64,000 nt of DNA, taken from positions 7,051,001 through 7,115,000 of the forward strand of contig CM061105.1 in assembly GCA_030770545.1 (NCBI GenBank). Reading direction: 5' to 3'. The stretch comes from Macropodus opercularis (lineage: Eukaryota; Chordata; Actinopteri; Anabantiformes; Osphronemidae). The position numbers and the translations under genes are program-made. The notes under the pieces were generated by a model, which did not search any database, was not told where the DNA came from, and saw nothing but the letters and a program-made list of their open reading frames with translations. Positions 31,464-44,984 of this stretch are shown piece after piece (the stretch's first letter is position 1; each line of letters starts with the position of its first letter).

Positions 31464-34400
31464 ATGTGTGACATGGGGGCACTGGATAACCTGGTGGCCA
31501 ACACGGCCTACCTAAAAGCCCAGGGTGGCGATGACAAGGAGATGAAAAAACGGCGTCGCAGCTTGTCTCTTCCCAAACCTGAGCAATGTGCTGCCATGCG
31601 ATCCTCCATCGAGAAGGACTTTACGCTGCTTTGTGAAAGGCAGCCTATAGGCAAAAAATTTTTCCGTCAGTTCCTGGAAAGCAATGCTGAATTCAAGCTT
31701 GCTGCTGAATTCCTGGATGAGCTGTATGACTGGGATCTGGCCGAAGGTGCCGCGAAAGACAAAGCACGCCAAAACATCATCAACAAATATTGCAAGGCCG
31801 ACTCTAAGAGCTTCCTGAACTTTCTTACCGGAGAGGCTGCTGACAAATGCAAGTCTGTGACAGATGCCAACTTTGAGGAGGTGATGAAAAACAAAGTCCA
31901 GGATGGCGTAAGAGAGTTTCTGAAAGGGAAACCCTTCACAGATTACCAGGACAGTCCATTCTTTGATAAATTCCTCCAGTGGAAAGAATATGAGACACAA
32001 CCCATCTCTGACAAATACTTCTATGAGTTCAGAACTTTGGGAAAAGGAGGATTTGGAGAGGTAAGCCTGCGAACACATCTACATATAACTACTTATAGGA
32101 TAAGACGTGTGTGAGTAGACGTTAGCTCTAATGGAAATAATGTTTATTAACTCCCTTTTGTATAATGTATCATCAAAATAGCAAAATAATAAGCATTCAA
32201 AATTTCTTGCAATTGCAATGCTGTGGCCGTCAGTGGTAGTGGAAGTGATAAAGAGATGTAAACCTGAATAAACCCAAACACTGTGGGCAGTATGCGTTAC
32301 TGCAGTAATAGTAAATTGTCAATAAAAAAAAGCAGTGCGGGATAAAATCATTTTTCATAACGCTCATCTGCTCTGAACCAAGGTATGAACGTGCTTGAAG
32401 AAAACTAACAGCTTTCTGTTGTCTCGCCACAAGTCAGGCTGACTGGGGCAGATGTTACGAGTGATATGCACTGTAAAAAAAACCAAAAAAAACACGAGGC
32501 CCAAGAATGAGTCCTCAAAGAACCTTGGTAACAAACATAAAGAAAGCTTGAATATGCAACCGAAGTGTTTAGTGAAAGTTTGATCAGATGTTTAAAATAA
32601 TTTAGAGAAATACAAACACAGTAATAGTTGTAGTATAATTCAGTTATAAAACCCACAGAGGCCAATATGTCTGTTAAACACTTTTGTCTGACAGTGAATC
32701 AGATAACTGTGAATCAGATAAAATGCTCATAGTCATCATTGTCATAGTCAGACAACTGGTGATGAGTGGGCGAGTTTGACCAGATTTAGTTTCCTAATAT
32801 TAATTAGTGTTAGGCTTCAGACAAGTATGTAGTCATAATATATAGACGATTATTTGATGTTTTATTTTTCATTTTCCTCATGCCTTCAAATAGAGGACTT
32901 TAACAGTGTTACTGTTACTTACTCTTACTTTCAGGTCTGATTTCTGTGGACAACTTGATCAAAATGGTTGTTTTTCCAGGTGTGTGCTGTTCAGGTGAAG
33001 AACACAGGCCAGATGTATGCCTGCAAGAAGTTGTGTAAAAAGCGGCTGAAGAAGAAGGGTGGTCAGAAGATGGCCCTGTTGGAGAAGAAGATCCTGGAGA
33101 AGGTCAACAGCCTGTTTCTGGTGAACCTGGCCTATGCTTATGACAACAAGACCCACCTGTGCCTTGTCATGACCCTGATGAACGGAGGAGACCTCAAGTA
33201 TCACATTTACAACATAGGATATGATGGCAAGGGTGCAGACAAGGGCATCGAGATGAAGCGCATCATTCACTACACAGCGCAGATCGCCACCGGCCTCCTG
33301 CAGCTGCACGCCATGGACATCGTGTACCGTGATATGAAGCCAGAGAACGTGTTGTTGGACAGCCAAGGCCAGTGCCGGCTTTCAGATTTGGGTCTGGCCA
33401 TAGAGATTCCTGCTGGAAAGACTGTCACCCAGATGGTGAGTAGATGTAAACAAACGATTTATATCCTGATGAAATGCAGCTTCCTGGACCTGATGAAGAA
33501 AGCTTTTCATTTCTTTTAAGCATGGAGCTCTTAACTAAAAGGTCATCATTTCAAAATTGGAATCTTAATTTTTTTTTTATCATGATCCAGATGAACAGGC
33601 AGAAATCTTCTTGTGGTATTTGAAGTTTAAATCAACAGTCTACATTTCTGGACAGCTTAAATGTGCCACGGGCCTCCCTGAATCCACTGTCATGACTGAT
33701 TTAATGCTTTGTGTGATTCTAACTTGACATTTAACATCTAGTGTCTGTAAGTTTCTTGCACTGACTTTGTCTTCCTACAGACTTGGAGTCTGTACACATG
33801 ACAAACAACATTACAGACCACATGATTGATAGCTTTAGCTTTGTGTAAAACCAGTGTGAGCTTCAGGACATAGGTCCAAACAAAATCACAAATTGACTGC
33901 TGCCATTTTCCTTCCCCTGTACTCACCAACCTGCCTGTACTAACTACTTTTCCAACACGGTTACTTCAGGACTCACTTGCAGTAGCAAAGAGTAAGCTCT
34001 TAGATCTATGAAAGTCCGGTAAGCTCATTATCCGGTACTCTGATGCTCCCGGCCAGCCAGAGTGACTGGGCTAACCTCCTACAGGCAAGGCTGGCTTTGG
34101 TTCTTTAATCTGCTTAGTGGGCATTACACAAGTCTGTCCCTGATCAGATTGACAGATCCAGGTAAAAACTTCAACTGCATACATTTTGAACATGCTAATT
34201 TGCAAACACGAGAACTGAAAAGTATGTGGATCAGTTCCTGGCGTGACACGAGATCGTGTTAATATGATGCTATGATGCTGTTCGAGGCCTGCGGGATCAA
34301 CATAAAAGCCCTCGTCTCTCCAGAGTGTGCAGCTTCTTAATTTAATTTAGGAGAAGTTAAAAATAAAGCAAGAGCTCTTAACAGATTTTTCACACCAACT

Positions 34401-35864
34401 AACACTAGAGTGTGTGTTTGGATCAAGGCGTTTAAAGGACCTGCGTAAATCGTAGTATGTAAATCTATCCATATCTGTAGCCATCATGTCACACTTAGAG
34501 CACATGACAGACGCAGTGCGTAAAAACCTACATTGCTGTCATGTCATTTAGGTGATGCTATTTTTAAGTAGCTATAAAAAGACAGTTCTCATAGTATGTA
34601 ACACCTTCTCTGCACTAACCTGCAGATCACCTGAAACAGGTTTTAACACCGGGTTCCTTTTGGATTTAGCTGCGAGAGCAGGTGCTCCCGGCTCTTTGCC
34701 AGTTTGCAGTGTGTGTGCATTCATTCTGCATTATTGGCATGGTTAAGCGTCTGGCTCTTACGTATTTCTGTTGGCAGCTACCGCATCCAGAAATGGACAG
34801 CCTTTATGTAAGAGGCTGGACAACTCTGTCAGTGTGTAGAGACACATAACTTTTGACAGGTCGCAGGCTTAGCATTAGCATTAAGCTCCTGGTCCGTGTT
34901 CGCAGGTGAGGTCATGCAGGGAGAGGGCGGGAGAGATGAGGAGAGCAGCAGGGAGAGAAAGGCCACGAGGTTTAATGAATGCACTGTAGCCTTTAAACCT
35001 TTTCTACTTCTGCTTGTTTCCTGCTGCTTTAATGAGTATTTTATGAGTCTTTTAGGCCATAAGTAAATTATCCAACCTGCAATATTCATGTACCATGTGC
35101 GTGTTTCGCTAAACGTCCCCTGCTTTCGTTCCTCTCCTGCTGTGTCTCTGTCTCCCAAAGGCTGGTACGGGAGCCTACATGGCCCCTGAGCTCCTGAATA
35201 AAACTCCATACAGGACATCGGTGGACTGGTGGGCCCTGGGCTGTAGCATCTACGAGATGGTGGCTGGCTACACACCTTTCAAAGGGCCTGAGATCAAGAA
35301 GGAGAAGGTGGAGAAAGAGGAGGTACAGCGTCGCATTATCAACGAGGAGCCCAAGTGGGAGCACAGGTGCTTTGATGCTGTTACCAAGGATCTCATCCAG
35401 CAGTTCCTCAAGAAGAAAATGGAGGAGCGCCTGGGCGTGAAGTAAGAGGTTCTCTGTGTGTAGCTACAGCAAAGTGTTGCATGCACCACAGCTTAAAAAC
35501 GGCAATGTTTTGTCTCTTTGTTAGGAACAACATGGAAGATCCGAGGAAACACGAGTGGTTCAAGACCATCAACTTCCCCCGTCTGGAGGCGGGGCTTGTG
35601 GACCCTCCATGGACACCCAAGCCCAACGTCGTCTACGCCAAGGACACAGGCGACATTGCTGAGTTCTCAGACGTCAAGGGTATTGAGTTTGATGCCAAGG
35701 ACGATAAATTCTTCAAGGAGTTTAGCACAGGTGCTGTGCCCATTCAGTGGCAGCAGGAGATGATTGACACTGGACTGTTTGACGAGCTCAATGACCCCAA
35801 CAGGAAAGAGGGTGGCGGAGGTTTAGATGACGACAAGAAATCGGGCACATGTATAGTGCTGTGA
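31464..35864 (+). CDS. grk7: G protein-coupled receptor kinase 7 (cone opsin kinase), 557 aa, 4 exons
   Basis: Exons: 31464-32060, 32980-33435, 35161-35441, 35525-35864. It phosphorylates light-activated cone opsins to shut off signalling at the outer-segment membrane (family knowledge). N-terminal MCDMGALDNLVANTAYLKA is the conserved GRK receptor-docking helix. An RGS-homology domain follows (about 55-175). The kinase domain has the glycine loop LGKGGFGEV (from 192), Lys215 in YACKK, YRDMKPEN with catalytic Asp317, DLG at 335-337 in place of DFG as usual in GRKs, and AGTGAYMAPE (352-361). The AGC tail includes VVYAKD and the FKEFSTGAVPIQWQ block. The C terminus CIVL is a CaaX box whose final Leu predicts geranylgeranylation. 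There is an insertion-like YDGKGADKG around 280-288 relative to human. The intron layout (large first exon) fits the GRK1/7 group. Confidence 0.97.
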
Positions 35865-38615
35865 ATAGTTATTATTGTTGTGTTGTTGAATTTCTCGAGG
35901 TTGCAGAAAGTACATTCTTCTTCTGTTGAATGGATGATGGTGGGTTATGTATCTACTGCCGCTGATGGAAGGTTCTGTGTGAGATATGGAGGGAAAGATG
36001 ATGCATCATCTCTCAGGTGCACAGCTTCTCCTGCAGGTATGATTATCTAACGCTGTAGAGGAGGAGTCATTTTTACTACATCTTCATTAAGGACTGTAGT
36101 GTTAGACGAGTAAGTGAAAGGCATGTGCGCCTGAAATAAGAAGTAATGAGAAACCATGTTTAAATCCCAATTGTCCATGAATCTATGTGCATTTTGTTTA
36201 TGAATAACACTTTTTGGAGTAGAATGTCCAGCTTATTAAAACCATAGCATCTAGGTTTCAACTTAAAACAAGCTACAAACACATAGAAATGTAAACAAGG
36301 TCTTTTTGAAGCAGTTCGACCTAAGTATCTACTTGTAGACTGTGTAAGGTGACGTCTTTTCAGGGCATTTCCCAACCTGCCATGTCCTTCATTCGTTACC
36401 TTGTTTCTACAATGAAAAGTGCTTTTCACAACATGTGGCAGAGATACAGTAGCTGTGGATTTTCATTGTATATACTGTGACCCTGAACCTTATAGTTAAG
36501 GCTGGTCACTTACCTTCAGGTGGTTTTCCTTCCACCAGAGACTTTAGTTTTATAACAATTACTAAAGGCAGTTATTGTTTATGAAGAAATGTATTGATAA
36601 TTATACCCAGAGAAGAAGATGATGTATAGAGGATAATTTAAGTTATAGAGGAATGAAAAATTCTCTTCACCCATGTTCATCCTCCACTGTTGGTGCTATG
36701 AGATTCAGCTTAGGGTAGATGTTTGCGTCAATGGCTGCGTACGGAGAAGGTGACTGTAGAGAGGTGGGGCCCTGAATTCCTGTAAGGGGAGTGTGGAGCC
36801 AGCCCCGAAACTGTCATTGTAATTAGTTTGAAAGAGCTGTGAATAACTGCAGCTCGTCAAATCCTGAAGACGATTGAAGTTGTTGTGGTCTTAACGGGCA
36901 GATTTGGTTTAGCTCAAAAGAAGTCTTCTTATTCTGATGACTTTGTTGTATTTAACTCGCCACAGTTTGGGTTTCATTTTTACCATTAATGTGACAAAAA
37001 CATTACACGTCTTTGTAAAAATAAAATTGAATAAATATTACTATAGAAATGTCAAATTAAAAGCAGAAATGTTCTATGATGTTGAATCATTTGACTCAAT
37101 TAAAACATGTCTTTTAAAATGTGTTTTGTTTTTTTGATCATGTACAGATCACGTCCACCACCACCAAAGCATGTTCTCCAGGCTAAATATAAGCACACAG
37201 CAAGTGCTGCTGAGGACTCTAGAGTAAAAGCTAAAAATATCAGCTGCATTAATCCCGTTCAGGATGCTGACTAGCGCCAGGCTGTTTCCAGGCTGCTGCA
37301 GTGTGGCAAGTTCAACTGTCAGCTGATAATGCGATAACCTGTGTTATCCCTGCTCCTCCTATGCTTAAATCAGTCCTAAAGACTACGAATGGTATTTTCA
37401 GAACAGCAGAAGACATAGAGTAACACACAAACACGGGTTTTATTAATTTCTATGTTCCTAAAACATGGGGAGGTGAAAACATCAGTTTGGATTTATTTTT
37501 GTCGCACTCAAGGACAGTAAGAGCTCATTAGACTTTAAGGTGGCTTTTTGCTCCAGCTAAACTCAGAGAGATTATCTCACACATAGCAGGGATGTGGGTA
37601 CAGACTGTAGCTGACAGGGCCGCTGCAGCCTCAGGGAGGTTAGACGGATGGAGACGCTTTAAATTTAGAGCAGACAGGTGTGATAAGACGTCTTTTAATA
37701 CAGACCTGATGGTTTAGATACACTGGGTGGAGGCTGCAGTTTGTGTGTCTGCCAACATTAACGTAACAACGTCTACCCGCATCAAACACCCGACGTAGAT
37801 CACAAACCTAATAAAGTTTTAATCTGATTTCATTTATTAGCAGATATTCTGTGTGCTACGTGTTTATTGGATAAACAACCTACTGTGTGAGTGCTATCAC
37901 TGCTACATGCATCCAAATTGATTTTTAATCAGCAAAATGCCGCATGATGCTGTACGTGGTTGGTAAACTCCTGACACAAACCACAGGGATATTGCGGCTG
38001 CTCAGTCCATGTTGGAGTCACACTGACTGGCAGCTTCATCCACTTGTCTTGTTTCTGGCTCCCTCATGTGGCAGCCGATTAAAACTGGCGAGTTAGTGGG
38101 AATATCTCAGATTCATGGTGAAACGTCAGTGGAAGGTGTAAAGGTTTCTCTGCACTGCGCTTCACGAGCCACACAACAACAAAAACAGGTTTCAAATTCT
38201 TGTGTATTATACAATATAGTTTCTTCAGAGACTGTTGGTATTTAAGCACATTTTCAAACTGAATGTCTGGAGTTAAAAGTCTTACTACTAGTTCCTAACT
38301 ACAAAGCCTTATGTACATGTTCAGTGTACACGTTTTTTTAAGACTAAACCAACAGTTTCTAAACCTTTGAGCATGTGACCAAACACGACAAAGCAGCATC
38401 TACTGTGTTTCAAGCACAGGTGAAATTATTAATTATTTTAGAATAAAAAAAACAACGTATTTATGCCAAACAGCACAAACAAAATGAAGCTATAATGTTG
38501 ACAAAACCCGCTAGTTCTGATTTTGAACGCAAGCCGTGTAGTATTAATAGTATTAATATTTCGACAGCCAAATTCAGAAATTGATTTTAAAAAAAAGTCT
38601 TTGTTTCTTCAAAAT
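35865..38615. other. grk7 3' UTR and convergent intergenic region
   Basis: No gene-like frames. AATAAA at 37030-37035 is a possible end of grk7. Beyond about 37.1 kb I see nothing assignable until the - strand 3' end at 38.6 kb. grk7 and atp1b3 converge here. Confidence 0.5.
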
Positions 38616-39968
38616 CACTTTTATTCCACAATTTATTTCATCATCAGGTCTTAAGGCACCCTGAAGAGTTGTTCTTTCAAATGTGGGTTCCTTTTGAGAC
38701 TGTGTAAACATAGCTTTCAATAAGATAATTTCCTGTAAATCTTTGCTTAAATTCTTTCTTTACAGTGCACAGACATTGTGTTTTGTGACAAAAATACAGT
38801 GTGAATTAAGTAAATATGGTAGATAAGTGTGTATATATATATACATTGAAGAGTAAACGATTGGCAGACAATCAGATCAACAGGCTGAAGAAGAGAGAAA
38901 ACTATCAAACAATCTTTGAGACCCAGATAGATATACATCAAGATAGATTACAGTACATAGTTACAGTGAACATTTTTATTTTTGCAACGCTTTTCCAGCG
39001 CCTCTTGGCCTTAGAAGCAAAATTTACACTGTACCTTCTGCGCGTCGCCTTGGCCACCGTCGATATGCAGCACCCTGCAAGGTGGAGCAAGACGACTTAT
39101 CTAGTCCTCGAGAGCTCACTCACACGTCGGCTATTGCAGTGGTGAGATGAGTAAACAGTAAGATGAGCGGACAGACGGACATGCAGACAGACAGACAGAC
39201 AGCACAAGACTCGGTTGTGGCTGCACAAACCACAACACAAAGATCTATCTATAGTTCCCTAAATATGGAAAGGAGCACAATGTAGAAAGGGACTTTGTAA
39301 TTGGCATTTCATATACAGGGATATAGTAGCTATACTTGATTATCAAGATATGTTTCTATGAAGTCTTTGTGATGTGACAACACTCGGCAGATGTGTTAGG
39401 AATGTTCTACTTTCTCAGTTATATTATACAGCGAGATAAAAATCCTCTCAACACCAGCAATATTACTGTCATTCATACAGTATGAAGAGATGGAAACAAC
39501 ACTTCCTCACAGCAGGTAGATGTAAAAAAACATTTAAAAAATCTGTAACAGCAAGTACACAACACCTCCAAATGGCTTGGTTGCAATGGCTATAAGTCAC
39601 CTAATCACATCAATACTAAAAAATAAATAACTGAAGATTGAGCAGTGCAAGAGGTGAATGACAGGATGGCTGGGGACAGGAGCAGAGCCTGTGTCTTGTT
39701 CTGGGGGTCTTCTAGGAAGTCAGCAAGGAAACGTAAAGGAAAGGAAAGAAGGGTCAGAAAGGTCACCAAAGCCACATCCCATACCTGTACCTGGCTCTCC
39801 AACTGGAAGCCGCGCTAATCAGCATCAAAAGGCTCGGCCACATCCCATAACGCTGTTTTTGTGACGTATTTGACACTTCCTTCCTTTTTTTATTTTTAAA
39901 CATTAATCCTTAGCAGACGTGGGCAGCCTCTGCATCGGGTTTCCTTTCACCATCCGTTTTCTCTTTTT
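38616..39968 (-). other. atp1b3: 3' untranslated region of atp1b3
   Basis: On the - strand AATAAA occurs near 38627-38637, close to the inferred 3' end. A short (ACAG)n run lies at 39185-39203. No coding signal. Confidence 0.45.
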
Positions 39969-42900
39969 CTACTCGGACACCTTGATCCTGAAGGTGACGC
40001 GGCCCAGGAACTTATCCCTTTCGTCGTTGTTGCGGAGGTCGGAGCCCTCTACCCTGCACTCCACCACCAGCTCCTTGTTGTAGTCCTCCTTGGTGATCAG
40101 CACTTTCACAGCCACCAGGGGCTGCACGTAATTCTCCTGCATCAGTGGAGAGACAGCCGTCTGTCAGTAACGCGTCACGGTGAGGCTGTTTGCCGACATG
40201 ATGCGGCTGGGGATGGATACTTACATGGGCTTTCTTGCCATAGTAGGGGAAATACATCTTGTCAATGCGGCCCTCGCGAGGGAAGTACTGCATTAGAACT
40301 GGAGTGTCTCTCTGCTAAGAAGAACGTAAATGAAATGTGTTAGTCCAGGAACAGTTGGTACAAAATGAAATGCATTTAATTAGTTTAAATTAGATCAAAT
40401 GGGACATTTTTCAAATCACAAGACAAGACGTGAGAAACGGAAAAGCTGTTGTTAGTGAAGGAATTTAAATGAAGTGGAAAACATGACGCGTTTAATCGTT
40501 GGTGGCTGAGAGTTAAAGATTAGATTTTAAATGACTTAATAATGGCACCCACATATTAATCCGTTACATAATAAAAATGCGTTAACATCCCTACTGGCCT
40601 TATCCTGATAATTTACATATTCATCTTACCCTAAAGCCGTCAGTGACAGCATGCAGAAAGAAATCAGACACAAAACAAAACGAAAGAAAGATCAACAAAA
40701 AGAAAAGATTGAGACTGTTGTCAGTGCTTCTATATGGGAGAAAAGAAAAGAACGACTACACATACAAACAAGCAGCACAACAGTGTGAACATTAGGGTTT
40801 ACTTTTGCTGTGCAGTTGATGTAGGGATCCCCACGAGGCTTCAGGCCAATGATCTGAGCGGAAAACAATATAGTAAACACTTTTAATCACTCCATATTAG
40901 GATAAAACAAGTTTTAGCAGAAATCGGTGAAAGCAGGTGTTACCCTGTTCATTTTCAACAGAATGCAGGGTTTGCCCTCAGAATACCCAAAGCTGGTGTC
41001 AGAAAGGCCGGAGCAGACGCTCAGGGAGCCCCGCTTGAAGCGACACACTTTCTTTGTCATTTCCTCGGAGTTATCCTGCTCGAAATACTCTCCCTGGACG
41101 CACTTCTCGTTCTTCTCCTGCTCCGTATCATTATATCCTGACATGAGAGGGGAACGATGGCATATTGATTGGTATATTACACACATAAACATACTGTTAA
41201 TCAATCCTAGAGGAAGAGAGTGGAAGTCATTTTATCAGCTGGCTTTCAGTTATCCGTGTATAGGAGAGAAGTGGACTCACTTTGCAGGAAGGACTCCAGG
41301 TCCTGGACATACTCTGAGTATTTGTGTGGTTCAGATTTGTTGAATGTAATGTACAGGGAGTTTGGACGAATCACCAATCCTGCAAAGAACGAAGTTAAAT
41401 GTACAGTAAAGCAGCACATGATCCACGTGACAGCAACTAATGCACAGCTATCGCATGGGTTTGTCTCAAGTTACACCAAGACAGAAAACATTCAGCGCCG
41501 AGGCTGATATCACAGGTAGACTCTTCAAAACAGGTCGATGCAAAAAGCTGCTTTAATGTACTACATTACAGCAGAAGCATCTCATTGGTACGAATATTAA
41601 TAATAAATGCCTCAACGTCAAATGCTGCCAGTTACAGCAGCGGAAATCCACACTTTTACTGTTTGTGGAGAGACACTAACCTGGATAGGGAACGCGGTCT
41701 CTGTACCTCGGCACATAGTCGTCCAGAGTGAGCAGCATCACCCATGTGGTCAGGGCGAACATGCCAGCCAGGAAACAGTAGAAAACCAAGTAGAACAACA
41801 GAATGAGGGCTGGAAGTGAGACAAACAGAAATGAAATGGAAAGAGAAAGGACACGTAAGGAAGGGGCAGAGATCGCTCGTGTGCAGTGAAGTCGCACGTG
41901 TCCTCGGACAAACTCCTTGTGATTTTCTCCTTCTGTCTTTGTCTGTGGGTTGAAGAAACCTCTCATCTGAATGAACTATCCCTTTGAGAGAAACCATTTT
42001 GGATCAAGGGGGAAATGCTACTGCCTGCTAACAGACGTGAAGCCATTTTTTTTCCCCACTAGGGACCCTCAGTTTACAAATCACATAAAATATAGAGGTG
42101 ACACGGCAGTGCTCAAAACATTTGCTGCCTCATTTACACAAAACAGAGGGGGGGGGGGCGCATTTATGGAAACATCTGACTCAAAATGGTTCACCATCAC
42201 CCAGGCTCTTACAGCACGAATGCCCTCTATGATGACAGACAAAAAAAAAGAGATGGACCCCTCAGCTTCCTGCAGTACACCCCCCTTTTTCTCATTCCTC
42301 CCCAACAGTATCCCACAATGCACCTGCCTAGTGCGTGAAAGACAGGGAAAGAGGAGAGAGGGAATCCCATTTGACCTTGACAGGCATGCTAATGTGGGCG
42401 GCCATGCAACTGCAATGGAGCATCCCACTGCACAGCAGCACAGGGGCCCAGGCAGCCTGACAGCCCGCTAGCCTATAGGAGCCGGCTGCTGGAAGGAGGG
42501 TGGTGTGTTACTACCACTCTGGAGATAACTGGAGAGTCCTTATATAAAATGTACGGCCTGATCAGCCGCCGATTCACATGAGCAGGGCTGGAGCACACTG
42601 CTCTGATATGATTAGGTAATGGGGGGTTTTAACTGCTGGGCTCTGCTCTGTTGAATTTCATAATCCTAATACTGCAGGTGGCGGGTATTAATTAAAGTCC
42701 TCTGGTCGGAGGATTGATGTCTGGCAGCGCGTGTCTGGCTGTGGAGCACAGAAAACCTGCTGCACACCTTTATGCCATCATTGATCTTGGTGAGATTCCT
42801 GGTACAGGCTTCTCCTTTACACCTTCATGTAGGCCTGGTGACTCCTCTGCTAATCCAGACTCTATGTGCCATTTTCATCCATCCACACGCAGACATATAT

Positions 42901-43131
42901 AGTAGAATCCACACACAAGAGCCACATAGATGTTAATCACTGCAGATTATACAAAGGAAGGCGCCAGATTAGGCGTGATACCCGTGATTGTCAACGCGCA
43001 TCCACTGACAGACTCTTACCCCAGCTGCTGGCCGTGCGACCCATCAGTTCCCCGGTCCTCGGGTTGTAGATGGAGTCCTTCCAGCTGGACACGTTCTCCT
43101 TGTTGGTCGCCTTATCCTCGGTGCTCGACAT
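39969..43131 (-). CDS. atp1b3: Na+/K+-ATPase beta subunit (beta-3 type), 280 aa, 7 exons
   Basis: Exons on the - strand: 43131-43020, 41809-41681, 41379-41281, 41137-40944, 40853-40803, 40314-40225, 40136-39969. Type II membrane glycoprotein that folds and delivers the sodium pump alpha subunit. A short cytosolic N terminus (SWKDSIYNPRTGELMGRTASS) is followed by one membrane helix (about 38-62). The ectodomain has six cysteines pairing as 126-145, 155-171 and 192-252, N-glycosylation sites at N94, N116 and N191, the FPYYGKK block, and QPLVAVKV with ERDKFLGRVTFRI at the C terminus. Beta-3 is chosen over beta-1/2 because of the neighbours grk7 and gk5 (as in human 3q23) and the GRVTF ending. 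Sequence alone does not exclude another beta paralogue. The acceptor of the sixth exon is a TAGCAG tandem, so a 279-aa form is possible. Confidence 0.87.
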
Positions 43132-44980
43132 GGTGATGTTCGTTCTTTTGTTTGTTTTTCTCAGCGTCCAAAATGTGCCGTTTCTTCAAAATAATGCAGA
43201 AAAGCGCAGCGGGCGATGTAATGAGGCGAAAAAGCCGGCGAGGCGGCGGTGAGTGGTCGGATCAATGGTTGGGAAGGAGTGGGCGGTGTAGAGAGAGGGA
43301 GAGCAGAAGGAGAGAGATGCTCTGGTAGAACAAGAAAAAACGAGAAGGGGAAGGTGAGGAAAGAGGAAAAAAACGCCTGTGACGTCCACACAAGCCCCAT
43401 CGTGGCCGCTGATGCAGTGGGACCAGATGGATCTGCATTGGCTACTGATGGAGACGCGACATTACGAACATTACGCGCACACATTTTAAGTAGAGGGCAC
43501 GTTATCCTCCCCACAATCAAGCACATTTTAATGACCCCAAGCGTTTGCGGGCAAACTGGGAGCTGAGTGTCATTTAAACCGTCTGCAGAGATCCTGAAAC
43601 AAACGCGGGAGAAATGCACAATTGTGATATTTCAGCGTGGCGCAGAGAATTTCTGTCAAAGTGAATGTGATGGTTTTCAACCTGTAAGATTTTATTTCGT
43701 TTTATTGGCTTCTGCAGAGCGTTTATCGCCCTGGTGAGTTCAGTACAGACATTCTGCGTGGAAGTCGCAGGCACTGAGTCACTACAACAGCAACCAATCC
43801 GATGCAAAGGCGTGAGACTCGACAGCAATGGACGCGGCGCAAATCACTCCACGCGCGCGCACGCAGAGACTGACACGTGCATTAAAGCCACTGATCGGCC
43901 TGTTAGGACGAATAGGATATTTGTGACTGATTGAGCATAGATATTTGGGGACTTTGCCAACTCTTGTTGCTATGGCAATTAGGGAGTATTGAAAGCGCGT
44001 AGAGTGCTAGAGTGGTAGAGAGAAAGAGTGAGCACAACAGTAAAGTTTAAGAAAACGCTCTTTACACTGAATGTTTAAAAAATTAGCAAGATATTTTGTA
44101 TTTCATTTACGGAACCGAATAGATGGAGGAGTTAAATACCTCGAGAGCAGGGGCAGAGGCTGAGAATAAAAACTTCCAACCCCCGACGTCTGTGAACCAT
44201 CCCAGTGTGACACAGAGAGACAGGAAAGAGGAGAAGGAGTTATATAATGACCCTTGATGCAGGGTTCAGCACATATGGGGGAGGGGGACTGGAGTAGTGG
44301 TCGCATTGATTCAGACCCTGCTGTCAGAGGGAATGTCTGGCAAAGCGGTGTCTACTACAACTCATATACCAGGACACCAGGCAAAATATTAGCACACACA
44401 TTTTCTTATTACCACGAGAGCCTGCGGCACCGATATCTGGGCTGGTCCTGTCTCACTCACTCAAACGCGTTTGTTCTCTGTGAAGGCATCCCGCTGTAAA
44501 ACAAGCCCAGTGGCAAGAGCTGCCTGACAGATACACGACAGGAAGTGGAGGCTGGTGGGGGACTGGATGCACTGTATGGATGTGTGATATACACAAAGCT
44601 CACTTCTGCTACTCATCCAAGTGAACAAGCGCACAATCCTCCCATTGTTTAGAACCCCCCCTTTCTGTGCACTCAATTAGCACCCCCTTCACCATACCAG
44701 CACCATGAGCAGGAATACACACCCCATTTGTTCTCAGTCACTCCATCCACAAGCTACCATAGCAACCCTCACAGAGAGGTTGCTCACACCAATGGGAAGC
44801 AACCCCTGCATTCATCTAACGGCCTGTGTTTCTGATAATTCCCCAGGCACAGGACAACAGCACTTCCCCGAAGTCTGTGAGGAGGTAAACCCAGTTCAGA
44901 CAGCGTGTTCACTCACTGTGTCACTGAAACCCACTGTAAGCACAGGCACGTCGCCACAAACTGCTCAGGATATTGTTTTT
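43132..44980. other. atp1b3 promoter and intergenic region
   Basis: The first ~150 bases beyond the ATG (43132-43280) are CpG-rich and are the presumed atp1b3 promoter/5' UTR on the - strand. The rest, to the 3' end of gk5, has only short chance frames. Confidence 0.5.
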
Positions 44981-44984
44981 AATA

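Noticed and set aside
31512..32078. 188-aa - strand frame opposite grk7 exon 1
   Set aside because: Mirror frame of a strongly conserved kinase exon; no splice or homology support.
41607..42471. Several 70-166 aa frames in the first atp1b3 intron
   Set aside because: No homology and no splice consistency; ordinary GC-moderate intron sequence.
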